From Microbacterium paludicola (GTDB lineage: Bacteria; Actinomycetota; Actinomycetes; Actinomycetales; Microbacteriaceae), in NCBI RefSeq assembly GCF_015235415.1, contig NZ_JADGLL010000011.1:1-64000 (forward strand): 64,000 bases of DNA. The letters run 5' to 3'. Positions 42,273-51,364 of this stretch are shown in pieces. How positions within the stretch are numbered: position 1 is the first letter of the stretch; each line of letters starts with the position of its first letter. Position numbers and translations under genes: made by a program. Below the pieces are notes generated by a model that had not been told where the DNA came from, searched no databases, and worked only from the letters and a program-made list of their open reading frames with translations.

Positions 42273-42383
42273 CGGCTCATCGTAACCGCGACTCGCCCGC
42301 TCATCGCGAGCCCCGCGCCCCGGCCGCACCCGGACCTCTAGGCTGACCGCATGCGCCGTGCCCAGCGACCGAAGGGAGACGAA

Positions 42384-43511
42384 GTGTCGTCCAAGGATCA
42401 GGAGCAGGACCTCGCCCCCGCCGACTCGACGGCGTCGTCGAAGCGGGCCGCGCTCATCTTCAACCCCGTCAAGGTCGACGGACCGGCGCTCTGCGCGCTG
42501 GTCGAGCGGCACTCGGCCGAGGCAGGATGGCAGCCGCCGCTGCTGCTCGAGACATCAGTCGAGGACCCCGGCCAGGCGACCACCCGCCAGGCGCTCGACG
42601 AGAACGTGGATGCCGTGCTCGTCGCCGGCGGCGACGGCACCGTCCGCGCCGTGTCGGAGGCGATCCGCGGATCCGGCGTCCCCCTCACGATCGTCCCGAG
42701 CGGGACGGGCAACCTGCTGGCGCGCAACCTGCGCCTGCCGCTCGACGGCCAGGAGGACGCGGTCGCCGGCGCCTTCGACGGCGACACCGTGGAGGTCGAC
42801 ATCTGCGTTGCGGCCATCCGCCGCCCTGACGGCCATATCGAGGAGCACGCCTTCGTCGTGATGGCGGGAATGGGCCTGGATGCCGCGATGATCGCGAACA
42901 CCAAGCCTGAGCTGAAGAAGTCGGTGGGCTGGGTCGCGTACGTCGACGGCGCCGCCCGCTCTCTTGCCGGCGCCGAGCCGTTCCGCATCACGTTCGAGGT
43001 CGTGAAGAACCCGATCCGCCGCGGTCAGACCCAGGCGATCCCCACGTCGGCCCGCCTGCACACGGCGAAGGTGCAGAGCATCCTGTTCGCGAACTGCGGC
43101 GAGCTGCCGGGCGGAATCTCGCTGATCCCCGACGGATCGGTGCTCGACGGCGAGCTCGACGTCGCGCTGATGCAGCCGACGGGTCCCTTCGGGTGGCTCG
43201 GCGTGTGGCGCAAGGTGTGGTGGGACAACTCGGTGCTGCGGCGCACGCGCGCGGGTCGGGCGGTGCTCGAGCGTCGCGGCCGGGATGCGTCGGTGCGGTA
43301 CCTGCGCGGTATCGCGGCCGAGGCGGCGACGACCGTCCCGCAGGAGGTGCAGCTCGACGGCGACGAGTTCGGCGAGGCGACGCGGGTCTCGTGCCGCATC
43401 GAGAAGGGCAACCTGCTCGTGAACGTGCCCAAGGGCCATGACGTGCGCGCGAAGCAGCCGAAGGCCGACGTGCAGGCCGCGACCCGCGGGGCTACTGCAG
43501 AGCGCTCGTGA
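42384..43511 (+). CDS. diacylglycerol/lipid kinase family protein
   Basis: DagK-like lipid kinase of 375 aa. The catalytic loop V-A-G-G-D-G-T-V-R-A and P-S-G-T-G-N-L-L-A-R-N-L define the N-terminal domain; G-M-G-L-D-A and D-G-x-L-D-V mark the C-terminal sandwich. It phosphorylates diacylglycerol or a related lipid at the inner membrane face. GTG 42384 has AAGGGAG at 42372-42378; ATG 42351 would add 11 residues. Convergent with the cardiolipin synthase gene, overlapping by 20 bases at the 3' ends. Confidence 0.87.
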   Translation: MSSKDQEQDLAPADSTASSKRAALIFNPVKVDGPALCALVERHSAEAGWQPPLLLETSVEDPGQATTRQALDENVDAVLVAGGDGTVRAVSEAIRGSGVPLTIVPSGTGNLLARNLRLPLDGQEDAVAGAFDGDTVEVDICVAAIRRPDGHIEEHAFVVMAGMGLDAAMIANTKPELKKSVGWVAYVDGAARSLAGAEPFRITFEVVKNPIRRGQTQAIPTSARLHTAKVQSILFANCGELPGGISLIPDGSVLDGELDVALMQPTGPFGWLGVWRKVWWDNSVLRRTRAGRAVLERRGRDASVRYLRGIAAEAATTVPQEVQLDGDEFGEATRVSCRIEKGNLLVNVPKGHDVRAKQPKADVQAATRGATAERS

Positions 43512-44958
43512 GCCGCGCGAGGTTGTCGAGCACGGTCGAGCGCAGCGGCTGCTGAAGCCACTCGTCGAGCGTGAGCTCGCGGCTGAGGTCGCGGTACTCG
43601 GCCTCGACCTCGCGCATCTGCTGCACGAACTCCTCGCCGCGCACGAGCAGCGTGATCTCGAGGTTCAGACCGAACGAGCGCATGTCCATGTTGCTCGAGC
43701 CGATCACGGCGACCTCGTCGTCGATCGTCACGCCCTTTGTGTGGAGGATGTACGGCTTCGGGTAGAGCCAGATGCGCACGCCGGCGCGCAGCAGCGCCTC
43801 GTAGTAGCTGCGCTGCGCGTGGTAGACGACGGCCTGGTCGCCCTCCTCCGACACGAACAGCTCGACCTGCAGGCCGCGCTTTGTGGCCGCCGTGATGGCG
43901 AGCAGCAGGGCCTCGTCCGGCACGAAGTAGGGGCTGATCATGATGACGCGCTTCTGTGCCGCGTACAGCAGCCCGAGGAACAGCCGCAGGTTGTTCTCGA
44001 CCTCGAACCCGGGCCCCGACGGCACGATCTGGCAATCGAGGTCGCCCGAGCCCGCCTCCATCTTCTTGAGGTCGATCCCCTCGGGCACCTCGCTCGCCTC
44101 GCTGAACCAGTCGGACAGGAAGACGGCGTTCACGCTCGACACGATCGGCCCGTCGAGGCGCACCATCAGGTCGACCCACTGCAGCCCGCGGCGGATGTTC
44201 GCGCGCAGGTTGTAGCTCGGCGCGGTGATGTTCTGCGAGCCGAGGAACGCGACGTCGCCGTCGACCACGAGGATCTTCCGGTGGTTGCGCAGATCGGGGC
44301 GCTGCCACTTTCCGCGCAGCGGCTGGATCGGCAGCGCGAAGCGCCACTCGGCACCCATCGCGTCGAGGCGCTTCAGCGTGCGGCGGTGGTAGGGCTTCGA
44401 GAGGTTCGCCCAGTGATCGAGCAGGACGCGCACCGGAACGCCGCGCTCGCGCACCTCCTCGAGCGCGCGGAAGAAGTCATCCGTGGTCTCGTCGGACTTG
44501 AAGATGTAGAACTCGACGTGCACGTACTCGCGCGCGCTGCGGATGGCGGCGGCCATCTCGGCGAGGCTCTCGTCGTAGTCCCGGATGAGGCGCGCGCCGT
44601 TGTCTCCCGTGAGCGGCATGGCGCCGAGCTCGCGGTTCATGCGCACGAGCGACGTGAACCACGCCGGCTCGTTGGGGCGCAGGCTGCCGAGCTCGAGGTA
44701 CTCGCGCGCCTCGTGGATGTACTCGTTGATCTGCTGCTGCCGTCGCCGCCGGTGCCGCGGGAGCCTCGGGTTGCCGATCAGCAGGAACAGGAGCAGGCCG
44801 GGGATGGGCAGGAAGAAGATCGCCAGCAGCCACGCCATGCCTGCCGTGGGGCGGCGGTTGCGCGGGACGATGATGACCGCGACGATGCGGATCGTGAGGT
44901 CGATGACCGTGACCGCGATCAGCGACCACGACGGATCCAGGAACAGGTCCAAAGACAC
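43492..44958 (-). CDS. cls: cardiolipin synthase (phospholipase D family)
   Basis: A 488-aa membrane enzyme condensing phosphatidylglycerol to cardiolipin. Two N-terminal TM helices (about 8-30 and 40-60) precede two PLD domains. HKD motifs are N-H-R-K-I-L-V-V-D-G and L-H-T-K-G-V-T-I-D-D, each followed by the expected G-S-Q-N / G-S-S-N-M-D segments. The start is GTG with a GAGAGGGG stretch close before it. Located opposite the lipid kinase; both act on phospholipids. Family certain. Confidence 0.92.
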   Translation of the reverse strand: MSLDLFLDPSWSLIAVTVIDLTIRIVAVIIVPRNRRPTAGMAWLLAIFFLPIPGLLLFLLIGNPRLPRHRRRRQQQINEYIHEAREYLELGSLRPNEPAWFTSLVRMNRELGAMPLTGDNGARLIRDYDESLAEMAAAIRSAREYVHVEFYIFKSDETTDDFFRALEEVRERGVPVRVLLDHWANLSKPYHRRTLKRLDAMGAEWRFALPIQPLRGKWQRPDLRNHRKILVVDGDVAFLGSQNITAPSYNLRANIRRGLQWVDLMVRLDGPIVSSVNAVFLSDWFSEASEVPEGIDLKKMEAGSGDLDCQIVPSGPGFEVENNLRLFLGLLYAAQKRVIMISPYFVPDEALLLAITAATKRGLQVELFVSEEGDQAVVYHAQRSYYEALLRAGVRIWLYPKPYILHTKGVTIDDEVAVIGSSNMDMRSFGLNLEITLLVRGEEFVQQMREVEAEYRDLSRELTLDEWLQQPLRSTVLDNLARLTSALQ

Positions 44959-45026
44959 CCCTCTCGCGCGGTCGTCCCCAGCGTATCGGGGGCGTCGGAC
45001 GCGGCCGGATCAGACGCGGCCGGGCG

Positions 45027-45209
45027 TCATTCCGCGGCGTCGCGGGGCGGGAGACCGCGCTTCGCGCGCTCCTCGGCCTCGATCCGCGCGTAGGCGCGAC
45101 GCTCGGTGCGGTCGAAGCGCAGGATGCTGCGCAGCACGTACCAGAAGATCACGCAGATGACGACGGTCGGCAGGAGCGACCACACCACTGCCAGCCAGTA
45201 TTCGTCCAC
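45027..45209 (-). CDS. small single-TM conserved protein
   Basis: A 60-aa protein with one TM (about residues 7-27: V-V-W-S-L-L-P-T-V-V-I-C-V-I-F) followed by a basic/acidic helix E-R-R-A-Y-A-R-I-E-A-E-E-R-A-K-R. This layout is common as an unannotated conserved gene in Microbacteriaceae, in my recollection. GTG start. It sits 68 bases upstream of cls on the same strand. Function unknown. Confidence 0.7.
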   Translation of the reverse strand: MDEYWLAVVWSLLPTVVICVIFWYVLRSILRFDRTERRAYARIEAEERAKRGLPPRDAAE

Positions 45210-45330
45210 ACCTCAATGGTACGGCCGTCGGCTGTGTACAACCGCCGGATGACTCGTGCACAGGGGCATGAATGCCCTGTTCCCCTCCTTCACCCTGGGC
45301 CGGCCGGCGGGCCGCGGACAGGCTCGACGC

Positions 45331-46461
45331 ATGACCTTGCAGCCCTCCGCTCCCAGCCCCGTGATCGTCCGTGCGGGCGACAGCGCTGAGTTCCTCTCGC
45401 TCATCCCGCATCTCGCGGGATGCCACCCGCGCGACAGCGTGGTGCTCGTCCCCTTCGCCGACAAGCGCACGCTCGGCGCGCTGCGCGTCGACCTGCCGGG
45501 CGCCGACGAGCCAGACCCAGCCGAACTCGCCGCGAGCTTCATCGGCTTGTTCACGCGTGTCCGCCACGCGAATCGGATCGCGATCGTCGTCTACACCGAG
45601 GACGGCTACCGCGACGAGCGGGGCCGGATCGCGCGCGCCACGTTCGTCGAGGCCCTCGTGCGGTGCGCCGAGGCGGCCGACTACGCCGTCGTCGATGCCC
45701 TGTGCGTCGCGGCCGATGCGTGGGGGTCGTACCTCGAGCCGGACGGCCCGTACTCGGGGAGCCCGCTCGACCTGATCCGCCCCGAGGACCTCGACTTCGG
45801 CGACGGTGCGCCGCTCGCCGACCAGCACGCCGGACTCGAGCTGCCGCCGAGCGACGCGGACGAGCGGGAGCGCGTCGCGCAGGCGATCCGCGCGCTGACG
45901 CTGAACCCCGCGGATCCGGAGCTCCCCCTCGCCTTCGAGGACGCCGTGACGAGCGACGTGGAGCTCTCCACGGAGGCGCTCGCACTGCTGGTCCTTGCGC
46001 TCGAGCGTCCGGCGGCCCGCGACATCGCGCTCAGCCAGTGGTGCGGCGACCTCGCGGAGGGAAGGGAGGTCCAGCAGTTCAACGTGTCCTGGCTGGAGGG
46101 GACGGCGTCCGACTTCCGCGGTCCGCTCCGTCTTGCCGGCGAGGGGCCGCGACCCGACCCCGTGCGACTCCGCCGCGCGCTCGAGGTCACCAAGAAGGTC
46201 GCCTCGGTCGCGCCGCCGCGCCTGCGCACCGGCGTGCTCGCCTCGACCGCGTGGCTGTGCTGGGCCCTGGGGTCGTCTACGCACGCCGCGCACTACGTGC
46301 GGCTCGCGCAGGAGATCAACTCCGCCCACGGGCTCGCCAACATCGTCGCGACGATGATCCGGCACGCGCATCTGCCGTCCTGGGCGCTCGACCGAGCGAT
46401 CCCCGGGCCGCCGCCGAAGAACCGCGACGAGCGGCGCCGCTGGGCGAAGTCCCGGCGGTAG
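45331..46461 (+). CDS. DUF4192 family protein
   Basis: A 376-aa actinobacterial DUF4192 protein. It starts M-T-L-Q-P and contains the family openings A-G-D-S-A-E-F-L-S-L-I-P-H-L-A-G and P-R-D-S-V-V-L-V-P-F. D-A-L-C-V-A-A-D-A-W-G-S-Y lies mid-protein and helical repeats near the C-terminus end in a basic tail. ATG 45331 is chosen over an in-frame ATG at 45256 because the family begins near the R-A-G-D motif. No known function; it is convergent with lysS. Confidence 0.85.
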   Translation: MTLQPSAPSPVIVRAGDSAEFLSLIPHLAGCHPRDSVVLVPFADKRTLGALRVDLPGADEPDPAELAASFIGLFTRVRHANRIAIVVYTEDGYRDERGRIARATFVEALVRCAEAADYAVVDALCVAADAWGSYLEPDGPYSGSPLDLIRPEDLDFGDGAPLADQHAGLELPPSDADERERVAQAIRALTLNPADPELPLAFEDAVTSDVELSTEALALLVLALERPAARDIALSQWCGDLAEGREVQQFNVSWLEGTASDFRGPLRLAGEGPRPDPVRLRRALEVTKKVASVAPPRLRTGVLASTAWLCWALGSSTHAAHYVRLAQEINSAHGLANIVATMIRHAHLPSWALDRAIPGPPPKNRDERRRWAKSRR

Positions 46462-46469
46462 AGGCGGTG

Positions 46470-47990
46470 CTACTTGACGAGCGGGAAGAGGATCGTCTCG
46501 CGGATGCCGAGGCCCGTGATGGCCATCAGCAGGCGGTCGATTCCCATTCCCATGCCGCCTGTGGGGGGCATTCCGTGCTCGAGGGCACGCAGGAACTCCT
46601 CGTCGATCCGCATCGCCTCGTCGTCGCCGCGCGCCGCGAGCTTCGCCTGCTCGACGAACCGCTCGCGCTGGATGACCGGGTCGACGAGCTCGGAGTAGCC
46701 CGTGGCGAGCTCGAAACCGCGCACGTACAGGTCCCACTTCTCGACGACGCCCGGGATGGAGCGGTGCTCGCGCACGAGCGGGCTCGTGTCGACAGGGAAG
46801 TCCATCACGAACGTGGGGCGCGTCAGGTGCTGCTTGACGAAGTGCTCCCACAGCTCCTCGACGAGCTTTCCGTGCGTCACGTGCGACGGCACCTCGACGC
46901 CGTTGTCCTCGGCGAGCTTCAGCAGCTCGTCCATGCCGGTCTCCGGGGTGACCTCGACGCCCGCGGCCTCCGACAGCGACGGGTACATCGAGACGCGGTC
47001 CCACTCGCCGCCGAGGTCGAACTCGGTGCCGTCCGCCCACGTGACCGTGGTCGATCCGGCCACGGCGACCGCGGCGTTCTGGATCAGCTCCTGCGTGAGG
47101 TCGGCGATGCCGTTGTAGTCGCTGTACGCCTGGTATGCCTCGAGCATCGCGAACTCGGGGCTGTGCGTGGAGTCGGCGCCCTCGTTGCGGAAGTTGCGGT
47201 TGATCTCGAACACGCGGTCGATGCCGCCCACCACGGCGCGCTTCAGGTACAGCTCCGGCGCGATGCGCAGGTACAGATCGGTGTCGAACGCGTTCGAGTG
47301 GGTGATGAACGGACGCGCGGTCGCGCCACCGGGCTGCACCTGCAGCATGGGCGTCTCGACCTCGACGAAGTCGTGGCCGGCGAACGTTGCACGCAGGCTC
47401 GCGTTCACCGTGGCGCGGGCGCGCACGGTGGTGCGGGCGGTGTCGCGCACGATCAGGTCGAGGAAGCGGCTGCGGACGCGGCTCTCCTCGTTGAGCTCGG
47501 TGTACATGTTCGGCAGAGGCAGGATGGCCTTCGCCGCGATCTCCCACGCCGACACCATGATCGACAGCTCGCCGCGGCGGCTCGAGATCATCTCGCCCGA
47601 CACCGCGACGTGGTCGCCGAGGTCGACGAGCTCCTTCCAGCGCTGCAGCGAGTCGTCGCCGACGTTCGCCAGCGACACCATCGCCTGGATGCGCGATCCG
47701 TCGCCCGACTGCAGCGTCGCGAAGCAGAGCTTGCCGGTGTTGCGGCTGAACACGATCCGCCCGGCGACCGCGGCGGTCTCGCCGGTCTCGGCCCCCGCCT
47801 CGAGGTCGCCGTAGTCGGCACGCAGCGCCGGGATCGTGTGCGTCACCGGCACCGACACGGGGTATGCCCCGCCAGCCGCGGTCTCGCGCTCGGCGATGAG
47901 CCGCTCGCGCTTCGCCAGCCGCACGGCCTTCTGCTCGAAGATGTCCTCTTCGGTGGGCTCGGGCGCGTTCTCGGCGGGCGTTTCAGGCAT
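46470..47990 (-). CDS. lysS: lysyl-tRNA synthetase (class II)
   Basis: A 506-aa class IIb synthetase. The OB-fold anticodon-binding domain (about 65-175) has A-G-R-I-V-F-S-R-N-T-G-K-L. Motif 1 is around F-V-E-V-E-T-P-M-L, motif 2 F-E-I-N-R-N-F-R-N-E-G and motif 3 G-M-G-I-D-R-L-L-M. The N-terminal extension (1-40) is acidic, as in other actinobacteria. Intact and of expected length. The upstream neighbour across the MITE-like element is the DUF2520 gene. Confidence 0.97.
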   Translation of the reverse strand: MPETPAENAPEPTEEDIFEQKAVRLAKRERLIAERETAAGGAYPVSVPVTHTIPALRADYGDLEAGAETGETAAVAGRIVFSRNTGKLCFATLQSGDGSRIQAMVSLANVGDDSLQRWKELVDLGDHVAVSGEMISSRRGELSIMVSAWEIAAKAILPLPNMYTELNEESRVRSRFLDLIVRDTARTTVRARATVNASLRATFAGHDFVEVETPMLQVQPGGATARPFITHSNAFDTDLYLRIAPELYLKRAVVGGIDRVFEINRNFRNEGADSTHSPEFAMLEAYQAYSDYNGIADLTQELIQNAAVAVAGSTTVTWADGTEFDLGGEWDRVSMYPSLSEAAGVEVTPETGMDELLKLAEDNGVEVPSHVTHGKLVEELWEHFVKQHLTRPTFVMDFPVDTSPLVREHRSIPGVVEKWDLYVRGFELATGYSELVDPVIQRERFVEQAKLAARGDDEAMRIDEEFLRALEHGMPPTGGMGMGIDRLLMAITGLGIRETILFPLVK

Positions 47991-48309
47991 GTGCTCAATC
48001 CTATGCGGGCCCCGGTTCCCGTTTATCTGAGAGGACTGGTCGAGCCGTCACGGCCTGTACGCCGGTCCCGGCATGTACCCCTGTGCGAGCGAAGCGAGCG
48101 TGGAGCGAAGCGACTGCCGACCACCTCGAAAACGCAACGCCCGTCGGCGGATGGAGCGCAGCGACAGCCCGCGATTCCAGAGCCCCGGCGCGAAGCGTCG
48201 GGCGAAGGATCGCGCACGCTCACTGCACTACCCCGCGAAGCGGGAAAAGAAGCACGCTCGCTTCGCTCGCAAAGGGGCACAGCCGAAACGCGGGATGAAA
48301 CCCCATTCC
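47991..48309. other. 319-base non-coding region between lysS and the DUF2520 gene
   Basis: Holds the 206-base MITE-like element (48075-48280) and, nearer lysS, about 84 bases that should contain its promoter. Both flanking genes are on the minus strand. No coding frame here is credible: open frames follow the GC-rich repeat. In many relatives I would expect panC in this place; none is present. Confidence 0.7.
48075..48280. mobile_element. MITE-like element with 28-bp terminal inverted repeats
   Basis: Left end GTACCCCTGTGCGAGCGAAG then CGAGCGTG (48075-48102); the complement of the right end (48253-48280) differs at only two of 28 positions. The 150-base interior has no gene. Part of the interior (GATGGAGCGCAGCGACAGC, about 48148-48166) resembles a stretch at 58636-58655. 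No obvious target-site duplication was confirmed by eye. A REP/BIME-type element is the alternative. Confidence 0.6.
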
Positions 48310-49011
48310 CTACTCGTCGGGGGGCAGGATCACCGTGGGCGACGCCTCGGCGAGCGCGTGGTCGACCGTCGAGCGCACGAGGGCCGAGAGGTAGCCGCCG
48401 GGATTCTCGACGCCGATGCCGCGGAGGATGCCGGTGGCCTGATGGACGATCTGCCGCGAGAACTCGGACGCGGTCGCGATCGCCTCCGCGTACGCGGCGC
48501 GATCCTGCTCGGCGACGACGACCGGCTCGCAGCCCAGCTCGACGGCGATCGCCTGCGCGATCGGCAACACGGCCGCCGGGGCGGTCACGGCGGCGTAGGA
48601 CGCCGCGAGCTGACGGAGGTCGATGCTGGTGCCGGTGAAGGCGACCGCCGGGTGCACGGCCAGCGGGATGGCCCCACGCTCGGCCGCCGGACGCAGCACC
48701 TCGATCCCGTGCGCGGCGTCGGTGTGGAGCACGAGCTGCCCCACCTGCCAGGCGCCGAGCTCGGCGAGGCCCGAGACGAGGCCCGGCAGCTCGGCGTGCG
48801 GAACCGCCACGATCACCAGCTCGCTGCGCCGCACGACCTCGAGGGCGTCGAGCACCGGCACGCCGGGCAGGATCGCCTCGACGCGCTCGTCATCCGACCC
48901 GCTGGTGATGCCCGTGAGGGCGTGACCTGCTCCGGCGAGCGCGGCGCCGACAACCGGGCCGACCCGCCCGGCGCCGATGATGCCGACCCCGAGGCGTCCG
49001 TCGCGGTTCAT
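48310..49011 (-). CDS. Rossmann-like/DUF2520 domain protein
   Basis: A 233-aa NAD(P)-binding protein with N-terminal motif V-G-I-I-G-A-G-R-V-G and the DUF2520 C-terminal helical domain (S-E-F-S-R-Q-I-V-H-Q-A-T). L-A-V-H-P-A-V-A-F-T-G sits at the domain junction. Similar in fold to ketopantoate reductase/ProC-like enzymes; the reaction is not established. ATG 49011 overlaps the upstream PH-domain gene stop as ATGA. The long open frame to 49992 is a shadow of that gene. Confidence 0.87.
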   Translation of the reverse strand: MNRDGRLGVGIIGAGRVGPVVGAALAGAGHALTGITSGSDDERVEAILPGVPVLDALEVVRRSELVIVAVPHAELPGLVSGLAELGAWQVGQLVLHTDAAHGIEVLRPAAERGAIPLAVHPAVAFTGTSIDLRQLAASYAAVTAPAAVLPIAQAIAVELGCEPVVVAEQDRAAYAEAIATASEFSRQIVHQATGILRGIGVENPGGYLSALVRSTVDHALAEASPTVILPPDE

Positions 49012-50789
49012 GCCCGGGGCTCCTCGCTGCTCCCGAGCGGGGCGGGCGGCACCGGCGCGGCAGGCACGACAGGCGGGACGGGCGCGGCCACTGGCCAGTC
49101 CTCCTCCGGCACCGTCTCCTCGACGGGAGCGAGGTGCTGCAGCCACCGGTGCGACTGGTCGGCCGCCGCGGCGGCGACCGCTCCGCGGCTGACGTCCTCG
49201 AGCAGCCCGATCACGTCGTCGCGCTCGAGGCCGACGACATGACCGAGCACCGGGCCCTGCACCGTGTGCACCTGCACCGCCGCGACGCGCTGCCAGCGGT
49301 CGATCGGCCCCTGCTGGATCGAGATCCCCTGCAGGCGCGCGAGCGGGAACAGCGCGAGCTTGCGCCACACCACACCGCGCCGCAGCACGAGCGCGTACGG
49401 GGTGAGCGCGAAGCCGTGGCGGCGCCACGACACCGGCCGGCGCCACCAGGCGCGGCGCGCCATCGTCCGGTACGGGTCGGGCGCGTCCGGCACGGGGCCG
49501 AGCATTCCGTGGTCCCACAGCAGCGGCCAGTCCTCGCGCGGCACACCGGGCAGGATCAGCGACAGCACCCGCTCCACGTCGGCGCGCGTCCCCACGGGCA
49601 GCACCGTGTTGAACTGCTGCGCGGTCCCCGACTGCTGCTGGGCGGCGCTCTTGCCGCTCATCCGGTTGATCTTGATCGCCCACCAGCCGAACGGGCGCCA
49701 CAGGATCGACTGCGTCACCTCGACCGCGAAGATCCGGCCGGGAGGCAGGGTCTCGGTGATGGTCGTGAACAGGCCGAACGTCACCCGCACGCCGTCGGGC
49801 GTCGGCGCGATCGCGTAGCGGAGCGACTTCGAGATCTGCGACCACGTGATCGCCACGGCCGCGAACGCCATCGGGATGCCCGTGCCGAGCCCGACGCCGA
49901 TGGTGATCACGGTCCCCTCGGTGCCGTCGGTGCTCAGCAGCAGCGGAAGCAGCACGCTCGTTCCCCAGATGACCGCGAACAGCACGAGCCACAGCGCCCC
50001 GTGAAGCAGCTGCGCGGCGATCAGGCGGCCGGCGGGGATGTGGACGACGCTCTCGGGCGCGACATCCGCGCGGTCGACGCCGTCGATCATCCCGACGACG
50101 CCCTGGTTCAGGGCATCCACGAGGCGCGCGCGCGGAGCGACTCCGGCCGCCTCGTCACGCGCGGCCTGCCGCGCCGCGCGGGCGCCGGACGCGAGCCGCA
50201 GGATGTCGCTGCGCACCTGCTCGGCACGATCCGTCGAGAGGTACTCGAGCCCGACGTTCGCGTCGGTTCCCGCGCCGACGACCTCGAGCTTGGCCATGCC
50301 GATGATCCGCGCGGGGAACGGCCGCGTGAGGTTCACTCCCTGCACCCGGTCGAGCGGTGCCCGGCGGTGCGAGCGGAAGACGATTCCCTTCCGCACCTCG
50401 ACGTCATCGCCCGTGATGCGGAACTGGTGAAAGCGCCAGACGACCCAGAAGGCGACGATCAGCACCACGAGCACGGCAAGGAGGATGCCGAGCCCCAGCA
50501 GGATCAAGTTGTTCTCGAAAAGGAAGCCGAGGAAGTCACCCTCGCTCGGGTCGATCTCGTCGTCGTCGAGCTCCCCCGGCGCGACGATCGAGATGAACCA
50601 GAACACGGCGTGGTCGCGGAAGTTCGACAGCACGATGCCGGCCACGATGATCAGCACCAGGCCGCCCTGGAACAGGGGCGTCAGCGGGTGAAGCCGGTGC
50701 CAGCCGCCGTCCGCGAGCGAGGACGAGCCGCCGTCGGCAAGCGGCTGCTGCTGCGCCGGCTGCGGAGCGGTGGTCTGCGGATCCGTCAC
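49008..50789 (-). CDS. PH-domain (YdbT-like) membrane protein
   Basis: A 593-aa membrane protein with bacterial PH (bPH_2) domains. Two TM segments (about 38-58 and 95-120) lead into a first PH domain (F-R-I-T-G-D-D-V-E-V-R-K-G-I-V). Another TM pair (about 245-300) precedes a second PH-like region (R-Y-A-I-A-P-T-P-D-G-V-R-V) and a third near G-F-A-L-T-P-Y-A-L-V-L-R. The tail is Pro/Ala rich. The GTG start overlaps the smaller PH gene as GTGA. The YdbS-YdbT pair is a conserved membrane duo linked to antimicrobial-peptide resistance in Bacillus; the role here is unknown. Confidence 0.87.
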   Translation of the reverse strand: MTDPQTTAPQPAQQQPLADGGSSSLADGGWHRLHPLTPLFQGGLVLIIVAGIVLSNFRDHAVFWFISIVAPGELDDDEIDPSEGDFLGFLFENNLILLGLGILLAVLVVLIVAFWVVWRFHQFRITGDDVEVRKGIVFRSHRRAPLDRVQGVNLTRPFPARIIGMAKLEVVGAGTDANVGLEYLSTDRAEQVRSDILRLASGARAARQAARDEAAGVAPRARLVDALNQGVVGMIDGVDRADVAPESVVHIPAGRLIAAQLLHGALWLVLFAVIWGTSVLLPLLLSTDGTEGTVITIGVGLGTGIPMAFAAVAITWSQISKSLRYAIAPTPDGVRVTFGLFTTITETLPPGRIFAVEVTQSILWRPFGWWAIKINRMSGKSAAQQQSGTAQQFNTVLPVGTRADVERVLSLILPGVPREDWPLLWDHGMLGPVPDAPDPYRTMARRAWWRRPVSWRRHGFALTPYALVLRRGVVWRKLALFPLARLQGISIQQGPIDRWQRVAAVQVHTVQGPVLGHVVGLERDDVIGLLEDVSRGAVAAAAADQSHRWLQHLAPVEETVPEEDWPVAAPVPPVVPAAPVPPAPLGSSEEPRA

Positions 50790-51364
50790 AGGCCCGTCCG
50801 TCGCGTCTCGGCCACGTGGATCAGGGTGTCGCGCAGCGCCTCGGAGGCCTCGCGGCCGAGCCCGGGGATCTCGACGCCGGTCGTCGCGGCGGCCGTGACC
50901 ATCTTGAGCTTCGCGATCCCGAACGCCCGATCCATCGGCCCGTGGGTGATGTCGATCAGCTGCATCCGGCCGTACGGAACGGCGATCATCCGCTGCCACA
51001 GGATGCCCTTGCGGAACACGAGGTCGTCGGCGCGCAGCATGTAGCCGAGGGCGCGGGCCTGACGCGGCAGGACGATCTGCGTGATGAGCGTCGTCAGGAT
51101 CAGGACGCCGCCCGGCAGCCACGGCCACCAGTGTCCGAGGATCAGCCAGGCGGCGATGACCGCGGCGAGCACGACCACCAGGAAGATCCCGTTCTGCACG
51201 GTCTGCGACGCGACGTACTTCGGCGAGATCTGGTGCCACTGGCCGTCGAGCTCCAGGCGCCCCGCGCCGCGCGGCTCGCGGATCGCGGTGTACGTGCCCT
51301 GGTCGAGCACCGGCGGGTCAGTGCGCGGGCTCTCCGGGCTCGGCGTCGTCTCGATCTCGCTCAT
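50786..51364 (-). CDS. PH-domain (YdbS-like) membrane protein
   Basis: A 192-aa protein with two close TM segments (about 60-105) followed by one bPH_2 domain: Y-M-L-R-A-D-D-L-V-F-R-K-G-I-L-W and V-P-Y-G-R-M-Q-L-I-D-I-T-H-G-P. It is the usual partner of the larger YdbT-like protein encoded next. ATG 51364 lies inside the 3' end of the DUF3180 gene (47-base overlap). Function unknown; membrane complex with YdbT is inferred from conservation. Confidence 0.88.
   Translation of the reverse strand: MSEIETTPSPESPRTDPPVLDQGTYTAIREPRGAGRLELDGQWHQISPKYVASQTVQNGIFLVVVLAAVIAAWLILGHWWPWLPGGVLILTTLITQIVLPRQARALGYMLRADDLVFRKGILWQRMIAVPYGRMQLIDITHGPMDRAFGIAKLKMVTAAATTGVEIPGLGREASEALRDTLIHVAETRRTGL

Noticed and set aside
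45420..48638. A 1072-codon plus-strand frame.
   Set aside because: Shadow crossing DUF4192, antisense lysS and the MITE-like element; composition is not protein-like.
49012..49992. N-terminal extension of the DUF2520 frame (to 560 codons).
   Set aside because: The extension is the shadow of the YdbT-like gene; the Rossmann motif starts right after ATG 49011.
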